Of a DNA stretch of 64,000 nucleotides, positions 25,854-34,693 are shown one piece after another (the first letter of the stretch is position 1; each line of letters starts with the position of its first letter). Under the pieces are notes generated by a model, which was given only the letters and a program-made list of their open reading frames with translations, searched no databases and was not told where the DNA came from. This DNA comes from Pseudomonas sp. MMS21 TM103 (GTDB lineage: Bacteria > Pseudomonadota > Gammaproteobacteria > Pseudomonadales > Pseudomonadaceae): the NCBI RefSeq assembly GCF_022132145.1, contig NZ_JAJISP010000002.1, positions 372,001 to 436,000 of the forward strand, given 5' to 3'. The translations under genes were made by a program, and so were the position numbers.

Positions 25854-26876
25854 ATGATGACGAAGCGAGTAGCGTTGGTCCTGGGCTCAGGCGGCGCGCG
25901 TGGCTATGCGCATATCGGCGTGATCCAAGAGCTGGAAGCGCGCGGCTACGACATTGCCTGCATCGCCGGTTGCTCCATGGGCGCGGTGATCGGCGGCATC
26001 TATGCCGCTGGCAAACTAAAGGAATACAGCGACTGGACCCAGAGCCTGGATTACCTGGATGTCCTGCGCCTACTCGATGTCAGCTTCCGCCTGGGCGCCA
26101 TTCGCGGCGAGAAGGTGTTCGGCAAGATCCGCGAAATCGTCGGGGAGATCAATATCGAGGATCTGTCGATTCCCTTCACCGCAGTCGCTACCGACCTGAC
26201 CAACCAGCAGGAAATCTGGTTCCAGGAAGGCTGCCTGCACCAGGCCATGCGTGCCTCGGCGGCGATCCCCAGCCTGTTCACCCCGGTGATCCAGGGTAAG
26301 CGCATGCTGGTCGACGGCGGCTTGATCAATCCGCTGCCAATAGTGCCGGTGGTGTCCAGCCATTGCGACCTGATCATCGCGGTCAACCTCAACTCGACCA
26401 ACCAGCAGCATTACCAGTTACCCGTGATCGAAAGGCCGCCGGCGCTGAAAGGCCGCTTCGACCTGGTGATGAACTCGCTCGGCTCACGGCTGCCCACTTT
26501 TCGCCGCAAGCACGGCGAGGACGACGAATTACTGATGGCAGAACCGCCTCACGAGCAGCCAAACCCCTGGCTGCAGCGACCTGCCGAGCCCACCCCCACT
26601 GAGGGGAAAAGCGCAGGCGCCACCAAGTCTGCCAGCGGTTCGCGGGTCGCCGACCTGAGCGGGCCGGCCTCCCTGCTGGAGCTGATCAACCAGAGCTTCG
26701 AGGTCATGCAGACCTCACTGGCACAGTACAAGATCGCCGGCTACCCGCCTGACATCCTGATCAACGTACCCAGGCGCGCCTGCCGCTTCTTCGAGTTCTA
26801 CAAGGCCCCGGAATTGATCATGCTCGGTCGACAGATCGCCCGCGACACCTTGGAGAAATACGAACAGGATAACTAG
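25854..26876 (+). CDS. Patatin-like phospholipase (RssA-type)
   Basis: A 340-residue lipid acyl hydrolase of the patatin family. The oxyanion loop GSGGARGYAHIG is at residues 11-22, the nucleophile Ser in GCSMGAVIGG near 42, and the catalytic Asp in VDGGLINPLP near 152; both members of the Ser-Asp dyad are present. Residues about 225-265 are a low-complexity linker rich in Pro, Ala and Ser, followed by a C-terminal tail (RAYKIAGY-like LAQYKIAGYPPDILINVP). No signal peptide, so it acts in the cytoplasm or on the inner leaflet. The ATG at 25854 or the next codon can serve as start. Its end overlaps the convergent permease gene. Confidence 0.87.
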   Translation: MMTKRVALVLGSGGARGYAHIGVIQELEARGYDIACIAGCSMGAVIGGIYAAGKLKEYSDWTQSLDYLDVLRLLDVSFRLGAIRGEKVFGKIREIVGEINIEDLSIPFTAVATDLTNQQEIWFQEGCLHQAMRASAAIPSLFTPVIQGKRMLVDGGLINPLPIVPVVSSHCDLIIAVNLNSTNQQHYQLPVIERPPALKGRFDLVMNSLGSRLPTFRRKHGEDDELLMAEPPHEQPNPWLQRPAEPTPTEGKSAGATKSASGSRVADLSGPASLLELINQSFEVMQTSLAQYKIAGYPPDILINVPRRACRFFEFYKAPELIMLGRQIARDTLEKYEQDN

Positions 26877-27955
26877 TCCAGCCCATCGGGTGGCAGGCTC
26901 TCGCGCGGCGACTGAGACACTGGTGCCTTGTTTGCCACCCAGTCGGTGAGCAGGCTGTAGGCCACGGCGAGCAAGGTCGGACCAAGGAACAGGCCCATGA
27001 AACCAAAGGCCAGAAGGCCGCCAAACACGCCGAGCAGGACCACCACCAAGGGCAGGTTACCGCCGCGACTGATCAGATAGGGCTTGAGGATGTTGTCCAC
27101 GCCACTGATCACGAACATGCCCCAGATTCCGAGAAAGATGGCAAAACCATAGTCGCCCTGAGCGAACAGCCAGGCAGTGGCTGGTACCCAGACCAGTGGC
27201 GGCCCCATGGGGATCAGGCTGAACACGAAGGTGAGGATGCCGAGGATCAGCGCACCCGGTACGCCGGCTATATAGAACCCGATAAACGCCAACAGCGCCT
27301 GCGCCGCCGCCGTACCGATGACGCCGTTGACCACCCGCTGTACGGTGCCGGCAACCAGCTCCAGGTAGTGTTCAGCACGATCCCCGATCAGGCGCTCAAG
27401 CAGGCTCCGAGCAAACTCCGCAAGACGCGCCCCGTCGCGGTAGAAGAAGAACACCAGCACCAGGCTCAGGGACAGCTCAAGAATCCCCCCGCCCACTTGC
27501 GCACTTCGGGCCAATAACCAATTGCCGACCTGACCGAGATAGGGTTTGAGGGTGGCGAAAAACGCCACGCCCTGCTGATCGATGGTCTGCCAGAGCCTGA
27601 GCAGACTTTCACCTACCAGCGGGATGCCCACCAACCAGTCCGGCGCTGGAGGCAGGCCTGTGACCTGGTAACCCTTGAACAGCGCCGTGGCTGCGCCGAC
27701 ATGCTCGGCCAGGTTTAACCCCAGCATCACCAAGGGCACCGCCACCAAGCCAATCCAGCCCAGAGTCAGCAGTCCGGCCGCAGCGGTTTGTCGGCCATTG
27801 AGCAAGCGGGTCAGCCCGCGCATCAGCGGCCAGCTGGCAAAGGACAACACGGCAGCCCAGAACAGCGCCGAGCCAAACGGCGCAAGTACCCACAGGCTCG
27901 CGCCGAGTAGCCCGAGGAGCAAAATCTGCACCAGCAAGCGATCGTTATTGAGCAT
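26873..27955 (-). CDS. AI-2E family transporter (PerM/YdiK-type permease)
   Basis: A 360-residue membrane protein of the AI-2E/UPF0118 family with about eight helices. Two leader helices (about 8-45), a soluble loop of about 100 residues between helices 3 and 4, and the conserved block GVIGTAAAQALLAFIGFYIAG then LIPMGPPLVWVPA. The name comes from E. coli TqsA, an exporter of autoinducer 2, but many members are cation/proton antiporters, so the substrate is uncertain. It is convergent with the patatin gene, the two stop codons overlapping. Downstream of its start lies the MITE-like element. Confidence 0.87.
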   Translation of the reverse strand: MLNNDRLLVQILLLGLLGASLWVLAPFGSALFWAAVLSFASWPLMRGLTRLLNGRQTAAAGLLTLGWIGLVAVPLVMLGLNLAEHVGAATALFKGYQVTGLPPAPDWLVGIPLVGESLLRLWQTIDQQGVAFFATLKPYLGQVGNWLLARSAQVGGGILELSLSLVLVFFFYRDGARLAEFARSLLERLIGDRAEHYLELVAGTVQRVVNGVIGTAAAQALLAFIGFYIAGVPGALILGILTFVFSLIPMGPPLVWVPATAWLFAQGDYGFAIFLGIWGMFVISGVDNILKPYLISRGGNLPLVVVLLGVFGGLLAFGFMGLFLGPTLLAVAYSLLTDWVANKAPVSQSPRESLPPDGLD

Positions 27956-27984
27956 TATTGCAACTCCGAAAGAGAGAAACGACG

Positions 27985-28151
27985 CTAGGAGCCTGTCGGA
28001 CTTGACCGTCCGTAGCGAGGGAAATCCGGCTTGAGTCAGTCTTGCTGATCTTTCGCGGCGAATAGCGAGCTATTTAACGAGAAAGAGCGGCAAAAATGGG
28101 CAAATCCGGCTTTTCCGCAGTAGGTCAGGGTTAAGTCTGACAGGCTCCCAG
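27985..28151. mobile_element. MITE-like element with imperfect terminal inverted repeats
   Basis: The 167-bp stretch begins CTAGGAGCCTGTCGGACTT (then GACC) and ends with the inverse complement of CTGGGAGCCTGTCAGACTT (then AACC): 20 of 23 terminal bases are mirrored. Inside, no frame codes for protein, GC is lower than around it, and the hexamer block AAATCCGGCTT occurs twice (near 28020-28030 and 28102-28112). Size and ends fit a non-autonomous miniature inverted-repeat transposable element. No clear target-site duplication remains. It separates the permease and DUF4892 genes. Confidence 0.6.
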
Positions 28152-28200
28152 ACCCTGCACCTCAGGTGCAGGGCCCAGTCAGCAGGCCATTACCGGATGG

Positions 28201-29028
28201 TTAGCGCAGCAGGTTGATACGGAACCCTGCCACGGTGGCATCGCCCAGCTCTAGCCGTGACGCCCTGACCCGCTGTTCGACCAGCGCCTGGCGCCAGGCT
28301 TCGGCCTGGGCACCGGACAGGCTAACGCGCAAGGTGCTGTCGAGGTTGAGGCAGCGCGCCAGCAATGTCACCCAGGCTTCACTTGGCTCAGCCTGCTGAG
28401 GCAGGCGCAACTCGCCACCGTCCTTCAGCTGGCGGAGCAAGGTGGCCGGCGTTGGTAACACTTCAGCCAGCGGTGCATCAGCCGCGAGCAGCTCGACATG
28501 CAAATAGGCTCGTTTATTGCCCCGAGTGATGCTGTAGAGCGCCAGCAAACTGTCGTGTCGCGGCTCGGCCAAGCGCATCAGCACGTAGGCCTGCTCGTCA
28601 TCGGAGCCATAGAGGATGCGGTTGCCGAATACCGCATTGGCCCAGAGGCTGCTCGATCCGCACTCACGGGCCTGACACCAGTAGAGCAACTCGGCATCCT
28701 GCGCCTGCAACGCTTCGCGGGCAGCGGTGAATACATCATCGGCCGTATGGGTGCGCGGCAACTCATACGTCAGCGAGGTCAGCTGCCCCTGCACCGCCAC
28801 TTCGCGCTCATAGCGCAGGCGGCCACTGATACGTCGAATCGAACCTTGCGGGTAGATCCGCTCCTGCTCGGCGGCTTCGTTAAAACTGACGATCTGGCTA
28901 CCGGGAAAACGCGGCAACACTTCGAGATCGCGGCTACCGGCGACATCCGCCGCAGATACAGCTGCCACCATGGCTGCGCTTGCCACCCCCCCTGCCAACA
29001 GACTGAACCAACCCATGTGAGCCCTCAT
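28201..29028 (-). CDS. DUF4892 domain protein, exported
   Basis: A 275-residue protein with an N-terminal signal peptide (about 1-26, ending SAA) and a body that fits DUF4892, a family of envelope proteins common in Pseudomonas: [19 protein letters not shown] at the start of the mature part, [15 protein letters not shown] in the middle. The C-terminal part ([34 protein letters not shown]) looks like an OmpA-type beta-alpha segment. Its ATG overlaps the GST stop by four bases. Function unknown. Confidence 0.8.
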   Translation of the reverse strand: MRAHMGWFSLLAGGVASAAMVAAVSAADVAGSRDLEVLPRFPGSQIVSFNEAAEQERIYPQGSIRRISGRLRYEREVAVQGQLTSLTYELPRTHTADDVFTAAREALQAQDAELLYWCQARECGSSSLWANAVFGNRILYGSDDEQAYVLMRLAEPRHDSLLALYSITRGNKRAYLHVELLAADAPLAEVLPTPATLLRQLKDGGELRLPQQAEPSEAWVTLLARCLNLDSTLRVSLSGAQAEAWRQALVEQRVRASRLELGDATVAGFRINLLR

Positions 29029-29687
29029 TGGATTAGCATCGACTGGGCGGTCTTAACCGCGCTGTCATCCAGTACTTCGCGGCGCGGCAAGATTATGCCG
29101 CGCTGCACCGCCGGGCGGCTCTCTAGCGCATCGATCCAGCGCTGCAGGTGCTCCAGCCCCTCGATCGAGACCCCCGACCAGTCATGAATGCGCACCCAGG
29201 GGTAGGTGGCGATATCGGCAATGCTGTAGTCGCCGGCCAGGTATTCGGCCTCACCCAGGCGTCGATCCAGGATCTCGTAGAGACGCCGGGTTTCGTGCTG
29301 GTAACGGTCAATCGGGCCTTGCAGCTTCTCCGGAAAATAGCGGAAGAACACATTGGCCTGACCCTGCATCGGGCCGATACCACCCATCTGGAACATCAGC
29401 CACTGCAACACCAAGGAGCGGCCCTTGAGGTCCTGCGGCAGCAATTTCCCGGTCAGTTCGGCGAGGTAGATCAAAATCGCGCCGGACTCGAATACGGCGA
29501 AGTCCCCGTTATCGCGGTCGACGATAGCCGGAATCCGGCCGTTGGGGTTGATCTTGAGAAATTCCGAAGTCTTCTGCTCTTTGCGCTCGAAACTCAGCGC
29601 ATGCAAGTTGTAGGGCAACTGCAGCTCCTCGAGCGCAATGGTCACCTTGTGACCATTGGGGGTCGCGGCGGTATAAAGGTCGATCAT
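29025..29687 (-). CDS. Glutathione S-transferase family protein
   Basis: A 220-residue GST. The start is the ATG at 29687, which has GGAGA at good spacing; an ATG 12 bases earlier is possible. The thioredoxin-like half holds [18 protein letters not shown], the cis-Pro in NGRIPAIVD and the glutathione-binding [12 protein letters not shown]; the helical half ends with the N-capping [13 protein letters not shown] motif. The wording is closest to the YfcG/YghU-like (Nu class) disulfide-bond reductases. It belongs to a run of small hydrolase genes on the minus strand. Confidence 0.88.
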   Translation of the reverse strand: MIDLYTAATPNGHKVTIALEELQLPYNLHALSFERKEQKTSEFLKINPNGRIPAIVDRDNGDFAVFESGAILIYLAELTGKLLPQDLKGRSLVLQWLMFQMGGIGPMQGQANVFFRYFPEKLQGPIDRYQHETRRLYEILDRRLGEAEYLAGDYSIADIATYPWVRIHDWSGVSIEGLEHLQRWIDALESRPAVQRGIILPRREVLDDSAVKTAQSMLIQ

Positions 29688-29737
29688 GCGATTCTCCATT
29701 GCAATCGGCCCCACCTTCCCCAGTTGCCTTTGGCAAG

Positions 29738-30601
29738 TCAAGACGAGTGTAAGAAAGGATTGAAACAGTCTGCGACGAGTTGCGCGCCAGCTTCGTCATC
29801 CAGATGCAGATGATGCCCGCCGGGCAGGCGGGTCAGGTCGATCGGCAAGCCGCTCACCAGCTCGGCGAACTGCGGCTGCGCCACGAACATGCCCTGCTCG
29901 GCCAGCAGCAGGCTGACCGGGCATTGCAGGTGCCGGACAAAAGCCATGGCATGGGCATGGGTCAGGCGCAGTGGCGATGGCAGGGTCAGACGGCTGTCGG
30001 TGCGCCAGGTATAACCACCCGGCACCGGCATCAGCCCGCGCTGGGCCAGCAACTCGGCGGCTTCGCGGCTGACCGCTGCGGTTCCGCGCATGCGCGCCTG
30101 AACCGCACGTTCAAACTCGGCGTAGACCGGCTTGCGCTTGCCGGCCAGGGCCATCTGCGCCTTGAGCGCCTCGGCCAGTTTCTGCGGCGCCGTGTCGGCC
30201 TCGCCAGTGTAGGGAATCAAACCGTCGATCAGCGCCAGGCGTTCGACTCGCTCGGGCAGTGCACCTGCCAGCAAGACCGAGACGATGGCGCCCATCGAAT
30301 GACCGAGCAGGGAAAACCTCTGCCAGCCGAACTGCTCGGCCACCTGCAAGACATCGTGCACATTGTCCCAGATGCTATAGCTGGCCCCCGGCGGACGGTG
30401 ATCGGAATGGCCATGACCGGCGAAATCCAGGGCGACGATGCGCAGCCCCGGCAACTTGGGCGCCAGCCGGGCGAAACTCGCGGCATTGTCCAGCCAGCCG
30501 TGCAAGGCGATCACCGGCAGGCCATCCGCCGGGCCATACAGATGGGCCGCCAGCTCGATATGCGGCAGGCTCAGGCGTACTTCCTCGAACGGCAGCTTCA
30601 T
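29738..30601 (-). CDS. Alpha/beta hydrolase
   Basis: A 287-residue cytoplasmic alpha/beta-hydrolase-fold protein. Oxyanion segment [10 protein letters not shown] near 34, nucleophile elbow GHSMGA with Ser near 100, and the final His in [12 protein letters not shown] near 267 complete the triad. Text [12 protein letters not shown] precedes the elbow as in esterases. No cap-domain signature lets the substrate be named. It overlaps the next hydrolase gene by four bases, so the two are translated together. Confidence 0.87.
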   Translation of the reverse strand: MKLPFEEVRLSLPHIELAAHLYGPADGLPVIALHGWLDNAASFARLAPKLPGLRIVALDFAGHGHSDHRPPGASYSIWDNVHDVLQVAEQFGWQRFSLLGHSMGAIVSVLLAGALPERVERLALIDGLIPYTGEADTAPQKLAEALKAQMALAGKRKPVYAEFERAVQARMRGTAAVSREAAELLAQRGLMPVPGGYTWRTDSRLTLPSPLRLTHAHAMAFVRHLQCPVSLLLAEQGMFVAQPQFAELVSGLPIDLTRLPGGHHLHLDDEAGAQLVADCFNPFLHSS

Positions 30602-31407
30602 GCGGATACCTCAACAGGGGGTTGACCGGACCAGCGCTGGAACAGTGACCGCAACAGCTCGGCCGTGTCCTGCGGCCGCTCCAGGGGGAACATGTGTCCG
30701 CCCGGCAAGGTCAGGTACTCACCCCTGGCCATGCGTCGAATCAAGTGCGCATGATGCGGTAGCACCACACGGCTGTGCCGACCCCGGATCATGGCCAGCG
30801 GCACTTGCAGCTGCTGCGGGCGCCCTGGACTCGTGTGCGGCACGCTGCGGTAGATACTGATTTCCGTGGCCGGGTCGAAACGCAGGCGCAGGCCCGACTC
30901 TTTGCCGTGCAGGCCATGTAGCAGATAGGCCTCCAGGCATTCCGGATCGAAACGGCGAAACAGGCTCTTGGCGGCGAAGTAGCTGCGGGCCTCGATCAGG
31001 TCGGCGAACTCTTCGCGCCGCCCCAGGGTGCGTCCAGCCGGGGTGATGCGATCGATAAAGCCGAAGCGCTTGGCCGCACGAATAACGATGCGGTCGGCCA
31101 GGGTCAGCACAGGCGAATCGAGCATCACCACCCCGCGGTACAGCTCAGGCCTGAGCAAGGCCGCGTGGTAATGCAGCACACCGCCGAGCGAGTGGCCGAC
31201 GCCCCACACGGGCTCGCCGTGCTGCTCGAGATGATGCAGCAGCTCGTCGACCAGGTTGCTCCAGTTGTCATTCACCGGGAAGCGCGGATCGTGGCCGTGT
31301 TGCGGCAGATGCAGCATTTGGTAATCCGGGGCCAGGGCGGCGAACAGCTTTCCGTAGGTGGCCGAGGGAAAACCATTGGCATGGGCGAAGAACACGGGCT
31401 GAGTCAT
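30598..31407 (-). CDS. Alpha/beta hydrolase
   Basis: A 269-residue alpha/beta hydrolase. The ATG at 31407 starts MTQPVFFAHANGFPSATY, a typical HGNGF-like oxyanion loop (here HANGF); the longer open frame upstream is rejected. The nucleophile is in GVGHSLGGV near 94 and the His in LPGGHMFPLERP near 249. It differs clearly in sequence from its neighbour, so the pair is not a recent duplication. Position between the thioesterase and the other hydrolase suggests fatty acyl ester metabolism, which is inference. Confidence 0.87.
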   Translation of the reverse strand: MTQPVFFAHANGFPSATYGKLFAALAPDYQMLHLPQHGHDPRFPVNDNWSNLVDELLHHLEQHGEPVWGVGHSLGGVLHYHAALLRPELYRGVVMLDSPVLTLADRIVIRAAKRFGFIDRITPAGRTLGRREEFADLIEARSYFAAKSLFRRFDPECLEAYLLHGLHGKESGLRLRFDPATEISIYRSVPHTSPGRPQQLQVPLAMIRGRHSRVVLPHHAHLIRRMARGEYLTLPGGHMFPLERPQDTAELLRSLFQRWSGQPPVEVSA

Positions 31408-31554
31408 GGTGGCAGGCTTAGGCGAAATGATCTGGGGATTGTCCGGCAGCCACGCCGACACGGCAATGACGAACCGGCCAGTGAATGACGGCACTATGGC
31501 CAAACGCAAGGGGAGGCCCGCCAGCAAGTCGACGCGGGCCGGTTGCGACCCGAT

Positions 31555-31950
31555 TCAACGGAGCGCCGGGCCGTTCTTGCCCAACGGCACGATGGCCATG
31601 GTCAGCCGGGAGATGCAGCTGATTTTGTCGTCCTCGCCGCTCAGGCGAATGTCCCAGACATGGGTGGTGCGCCCCAGATGTATCGCGCGCGCCACTGCCG
31701 TGACCCTCCCGCTGCGCAAGCCGCGCAGGTGGTTGGCATTCACCTCCAGGCCGACGCAGTAGAACTGACTGCTGTCGATACACAGGTGGCTTGCCATGGA
31801 ACCGAGAGTTTGCGCCAACACCACAGAGGCGCCACCGTGCAGCAGGCCATAGGGCTGATGAGTGCGGGCATCGACCGCCATGCTGGCGCTGAGGGAGTCG
31901 TCGAAAAACTCGAAGCGAATGTCCAACTGTTCGCCGATGGTCTTGTGCAA
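31555..31950 (-). CDS. Hotdog thioesterase (PaaI/DHNA-CoA type) with a premature stop at codon 6
   Basis: The readable part is 131 residues: DARTHQPYGLLHGGASVVLAQ carries the hotdog signature (catalytic acid position in the helix after HGG), then VGLEVNANHLRGLRSGRVTA and TTHVWDIRLSGEDDKISCISRL. The family normally begins MSLWR-x-TPD. Here ATG-AGC-CTG-TGG-CGG at 31998-31984 is followed by TAA at 31981-31983 and then ACC-CCG-GAT, so codon 6 (probably Gln CAA) has become a stop. The good AAGGA site belongs to that ATG. A TTG at 31950 could restart translation, losing about 16 residues that lie before the core fold, but it lacks a ribosome site. The gene may be inactive, leaky, or a sequencing error. 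Confidence 0.75.
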   Translation of the reverse strand: MHKTIGEQLDIRFEFFDDSLSASMAVDARTHQPYGLLHGGASVVLAQTLGSMASHLCIDSSQFYCVGLEVNANHLRGLRSGRVTAVARAIHLGRTTHVWDIRLSGEDDKISCISRLTMAIVPLGKNGPALR

Positions 31951-31998
31951 GGTCGCGTTGAGCTGTTCGACATCCGGGGTTTACCGCCACAGGCTCAT
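31951..31998 (-). pseudogene. Original 5' end of the thioesterase gene, with in-frame TAA
   Basis: Five sense codons (MSLWR) from an ATG with a proper AAGGA site, then TAA, then 10 codons (TPDVEQLNAT) that run in frame into the thioesterase. One C-to-T change in CAA explains it. Confidence 0.7.
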
Positions 31999-32062
31999 GG
32001 GAAATCCTTTTTTGCGGTTTAAGGAAAGCGGTTCGGTCCGGGAACTTCCCGGACCGAAGCCG

Positions 32063-33730
32063 TCACTCGTGCCATAGCACCGTTTCGTGGCGCTCGACCC
32101 AGTCGGCGAAGCGCGGCCCGTAAGCGCCTTCGACCACCGCGCGCTTGATCTTCAGGGTCGGCGTGAGGAAGCCGTTGTCCACTGCCCAGACGTCCTTGAC
32201 CAATACCAGACGCTGCAAGCGCTCGTGCTTGTCGAGATCCAGATTGACCTGCTCAAGCAGGGCCTTGAGGCTGCGCTCCAAATCGCCACGGCTGCCATTG
32301 GCGACCTCCAGACGGCCGACATCGGAAAGCACACAGAGCGCCATGGGCTGAGCCATACCATCACCGACCACACACACTTGCTCGATACGCGAATGCACGG
32401 CCAGACGGTTTTCGATCGGCGCCGGGGCGACATACTTGCCCTTGCTGGTCTTGAAGATTTCCTTGATCCGTCCGGTCAGGCGCAGGTTGCCCTCGCTATC
32501 CTGCTCCCCCTTGTCGCCGGTGCGCAGGAAGCCGTCGGCGGTGACGGTTTCCGCGGTTTTCTGCGGATCCTTGTAATAACCCTGCATGGTCGCACCACTG
32601 CGCACCTGCACCTCGCCATCCTCGGCGATACGCACCTCCACACCGGGGCTGTTCTGGCCAATCCAGCCAGACTTGAATTTGCCCGGCCGGCCGACATGCG
32701 AGTAGCCGCAGTTCTCGGTCATGCCATAGACCTCGAGTACTTCCAGACCCAGGCGCTTGTACCAGTTGAGCAAGGTCTCAGGCACAGGCGCGGCGCCAGA
32801 CAAGGCATAACGCACCGAATCCAGGCCAAGACCGGCAAGCACCTTGTTGCCGACCACACGACCGAGCAGGGGCAACTTGAGCAGGAAGTCGAGTCTTGCA
32901 GCCGGCATCTTGCTGTACACCCCCATCTGGAACTTGGTCCAGATCCGCGGCACGCCGAAGATTACCGTCGGCCGGGCCCGCTTGAGATCTTCGAGGAAGG
33001 TCTCCAGGCTCTCGGCGAAGAATACCGTCTGCCCAGAGTAGATCGACGCCATCTCGACGAACATGCGCTCAGCCACATGACACAGCGGCAGGTAGGAGAG
33101 GACCCGATCGTCTTCACCGACCCCGAACAACTCGGTGGCATGGCTGGCGGCAAAACCCAGGTTGCTGAAATTGTGCATTACCCCTTTCGGCGTGCCTGTG
33201 GTGCCGGAGGTATAAATGAGGGTGGCCAGTTGATTGGCTGAAGGCGTGGGATTGTCCTGAATCGGCGCGCAGGCTTGCAGCTCATCCCACAGGTAACTGA
33301 ACGGCCCCGTGGGGCGCAACGGCAAGCCGATGGTTGGCAGCTCATCAGGCACCCCCGCCGCCATATCCGGCCAGTCGTCCAGCTTGCCGACGAACACCAG
33401 CACCGCCTCGGAATGGTTGAGCACCTGACGCACCGAGTCGGCGGTCAGGTTGGGGTACAGCGGCACCGAGACGTGTCCGGCCATCCAGATCGCCAGGTCG
33501 GCGATGATCCAGTGCGCACAGTTCTTGGAAATGATCGCGATACGGCTGCCTTGCGGCAGCTCCCGGCTGCGCAGCCAGTTGGCGCTACGCCGTGCCTGCT
33601 CGCCGACATCGGCCCAACTCAATTCCTCAAGCTGACCACCTGGCAACGGCTGAACCATGTAGCGCTTATTCGGGTGTCGGGCTTCACGCTGGTAAAACAT
33701 GTCCAGCGGCAAACGGATTGCATCGGCCAC
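32063..33730 (-). CDS. AMP-binding long-chain acyl-CoA ligase
   Basis: A 555-residue adenylate-forming enzyme that activates a fatty acid with ATP and CoA. The start is the GTG at 33730 (protein MADAIRLPLDM), with AGGAAGG upstream; the longer frame contains the palindrome region and is not coding. Motifs: YTSGTTGTPKGVMHN (about 180-194), GAAPVPETLLNWYKRLG, EVYGMTENCGYS, and the hinge/CoA part LTGRIKEIFKTSKGKYVAPAPIE. It resembles the FadD15-type branch rather than the FadD1/FadD2 pair. It heads the minus-strand run with the thioesterase and hydrolases. A promoter with a perfect palindrome precedes it. Confidence 0.9.
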   Translation of the reverse strand: MADAIRLPLDMFYQREARHPNKRYMVQPLPGGQLEELSWADVGEQARRSANWLRSRELPQGSRIAIISKNCAHWIIADLAIWMAGHVSVPLYPNLTADSVRQVLNHSEAVLVFVGKLDDWPDMAAGVPDELPTIGLPLRPTGPFSYLWDELQACAPIQDNPTPSANQLATLIYTSGTTGTPKGVMHNFSNLGFAASHATELFGVGEDDRVLSYLPLCHVAERMFVEMASIYSGQTVFFAESLETFLEDLKRARPTVIFGVPRIWTKFQMGVYSKMPAARLDFLLKLPLLGRVVGNKVLAGLGLDSVRYALSGAAPVPETLLNWYKRLGLEVLEVYGMTENCGYSHVGRPGKFKSGWIGQNSPGVEVRIAEDGEVQVRSGATMQGYYKDPQKTAETVTADGFLRTGDKGEQDSEGNLRLTGRIKEIFKTSKGKYVAPAPIENRLAVHSRIEQVCVVGDGMAQPMALCVLSDVGRLEVANGSRGDLERSLKALLEQVNLDLDKHERLQRLVLVKDVWAVDNGFLTPTLKIKRAVVEGAYGPRFADWVERHETVLWHE

Positions 33731-33760
33731 AGGCCTTCCTCCTTTGTTGTTTTTGTGGAG

Positions 33761-33784
33761 CAAACCAAGCAATTGCTTGGTTTG
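33761..33784. promoter_or_regulatory. 24-bp perfect palindrome (operator) before the acyl-CoA ligase gene
   Basis: The arms CAAACCAAGCAA and TTGCTTGGTTTG are exact inverse complements with no spacer. It lies 31 bases upstream of the GTG and covers the predicted transcription start (about 33779) of the promoter at 33785-33814. The AAGCAATTGCTT core looks like a TetR-family site for acyl-CoA-responsive repressors; it lacks the short spacing of a PsrA box. Repression is inferred from position. Confidence 0.6.
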
Positions 33785-33814
33785 ACTATATCCACGCACA
33801 AAGGCAAGCGGCAA
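33785..33814 (-). promoter_or_regulatory. Sigma-70-type promoter of the acyl-CoA ligase gene
   Basis: On the minus strand TTGCCG (33814-33809), an 18-base spacer, then TATAGT (33790-33785). The start would fall inside the palindrome at 33761-33784. Confidence 0.5.
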
Positions 33815-33845
33815 GTGAAGAAGTGTTTCGCTGTGTAGTCCAATT

Positions 33846-34310
33846 TCAGCCGTGTTGCGGGTGCACCAACGCGAGCAAATCCATCAGGCCGGCAGCCAGA
33901 ACGTCGCCTTCCAGCTCGGCCAAGCTGGCGGTGTGCATGGGCAGCGGCTGCTGCCTGTGACCGTGGATCAACAGCCCGGCCAGGGTGCCGACCAGTGGCT
34001 GGTGGCTCACCAGCAGCAACTCGCCATCGTCGTAGCGATCGAGCTGGCGAAGGACTTCGCGCGGGTCGCTATCCGGCGTCAGCCAGGGCACGGTGTGGAT
34101 AGCGCCGGTGTAACCCAGGGCGTCGCGGACCAGCGCGGCGGTTTGTTGCGCACGGACATAGGGACTGGCCAGGATCGCGCCGAGCGCACGCCCCTCCAGC
34201 TGCACCGTCGCCTGGCGCACCTCCTGGCAACCATGCGCCGTCAAGGCGCGCTCGGCATCGCTGCGCGCCTGTACTTCGGCCTCGCCATGGCGCAATAACC
34301 ACAGCCTCAT
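33846..34310 (-). CDS. sixA: Phosphohistidine phosphatase SixA
   Basis: A 154-residue histidine phosphatase. The RHG signature is at the N-terminus: MRLWLLRHGEAEVQARSD, with His9 the phosphate acceptor, and the second His near residue 105 in LLLVSHQPLVGTLAG. The start at 34310 is chosen because the RHG motif normally begins within ten residues. In E. coli SixA dephosphorylates the Hpt domain of ArcB and the phosphotransfer protein NPr. Two hybrid kinases lie within 13 kb, but neither has an Hpt domain, so the target here is unknown. Confidence 0.9.
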   Translation of the reverse strand: MRLWLLRHGEAEVQARSDAERALTAHGCQEVRQATVQLEGRALGAILASPYVRAQQTAALVRDALGYTGAIHTVPWLTPDSDPREVLRQLDRYDDGELLLVSHQPLVGTLAGLLIHGHRQQPLPMHTASLAELEGDVLAAGLMDLLALVHPQHG

Positions 34311-34320
34311 TGGCCAAGCC

Positions 34321-34668
34321 TCACAGCTTCGGTTCTTCGTCACGCACCGGGTGTGGCGCGGGTGGCACGCTATGCGGCGCCTGACCTTGCGGGAGCTGCG
34401 GGGTCGGCCAGTCGGCGAATGGCCAGGGCTTTTCTTCGCTATTGAAGGTACCGAAGCGGCCGATCTGTGCCAGGTACTGGCTCAGGCTGTCACCAAATCC
34501 GAGCAGGCTGGCGCTTGGCGCACCATAAAACAGCCGGTAGCCCAACTGCAGCAAGACCACGCCCCCGAGCACCAGCTCGGCCAGTTGCCAGACGATGACG
34601 AACACTGCCATCCAGAGAATCCGCAGCAGAATGGACTCGCGTTCCAGCTCTTTAGGCTCTTCGCTCAT
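34321..34668 (-). CDS. DUF4389 membrane protein
   Basis: A 115-residue protein with two helices (about 14-36 and 40-60: RILWMAVFVIVWQLAELV and GGVVLLQLGYRLFYG), the signature of DUF4389, followed by a short amphipathic stretch and a Pro-rich C-terminal tail (about 90-115). The ATG at 34668 has AAGGAG ten bases ahead. It sits between gpsA and sixA on the same strand with short gaps. Function unknown. Confidence 0.8.
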   Translation of the reverse strand: MSEEPKELERESILLRILWMAVFVIVWQLAELVLGGVVLLQLGYRLFYGAPSASLLGFGDSLSQYLAQIGRFGTFNSEEKPWPFADWPTPQLPQGQAPHSVPPAPHPVRDEEPKL

Positions 34669-34693
34669 GAAAATCTCCTTGTGCAGTCGCGGG

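Noticed and set aside
27985..28151. Rho-independent terminator or attenuator explanation for the inverted ends
   Set aside because: The arms are 120 bases apart with an internal repeat and no T-run, which fits a mobile element better than a terminator.
33761..33784. PsrA fatty-acid box
   Set aside because: PsrA sites have GAAAC and GTTTC arms separated by only two to four bases; here the outer CAAAC/GTTTG arms are 14 bases apart.
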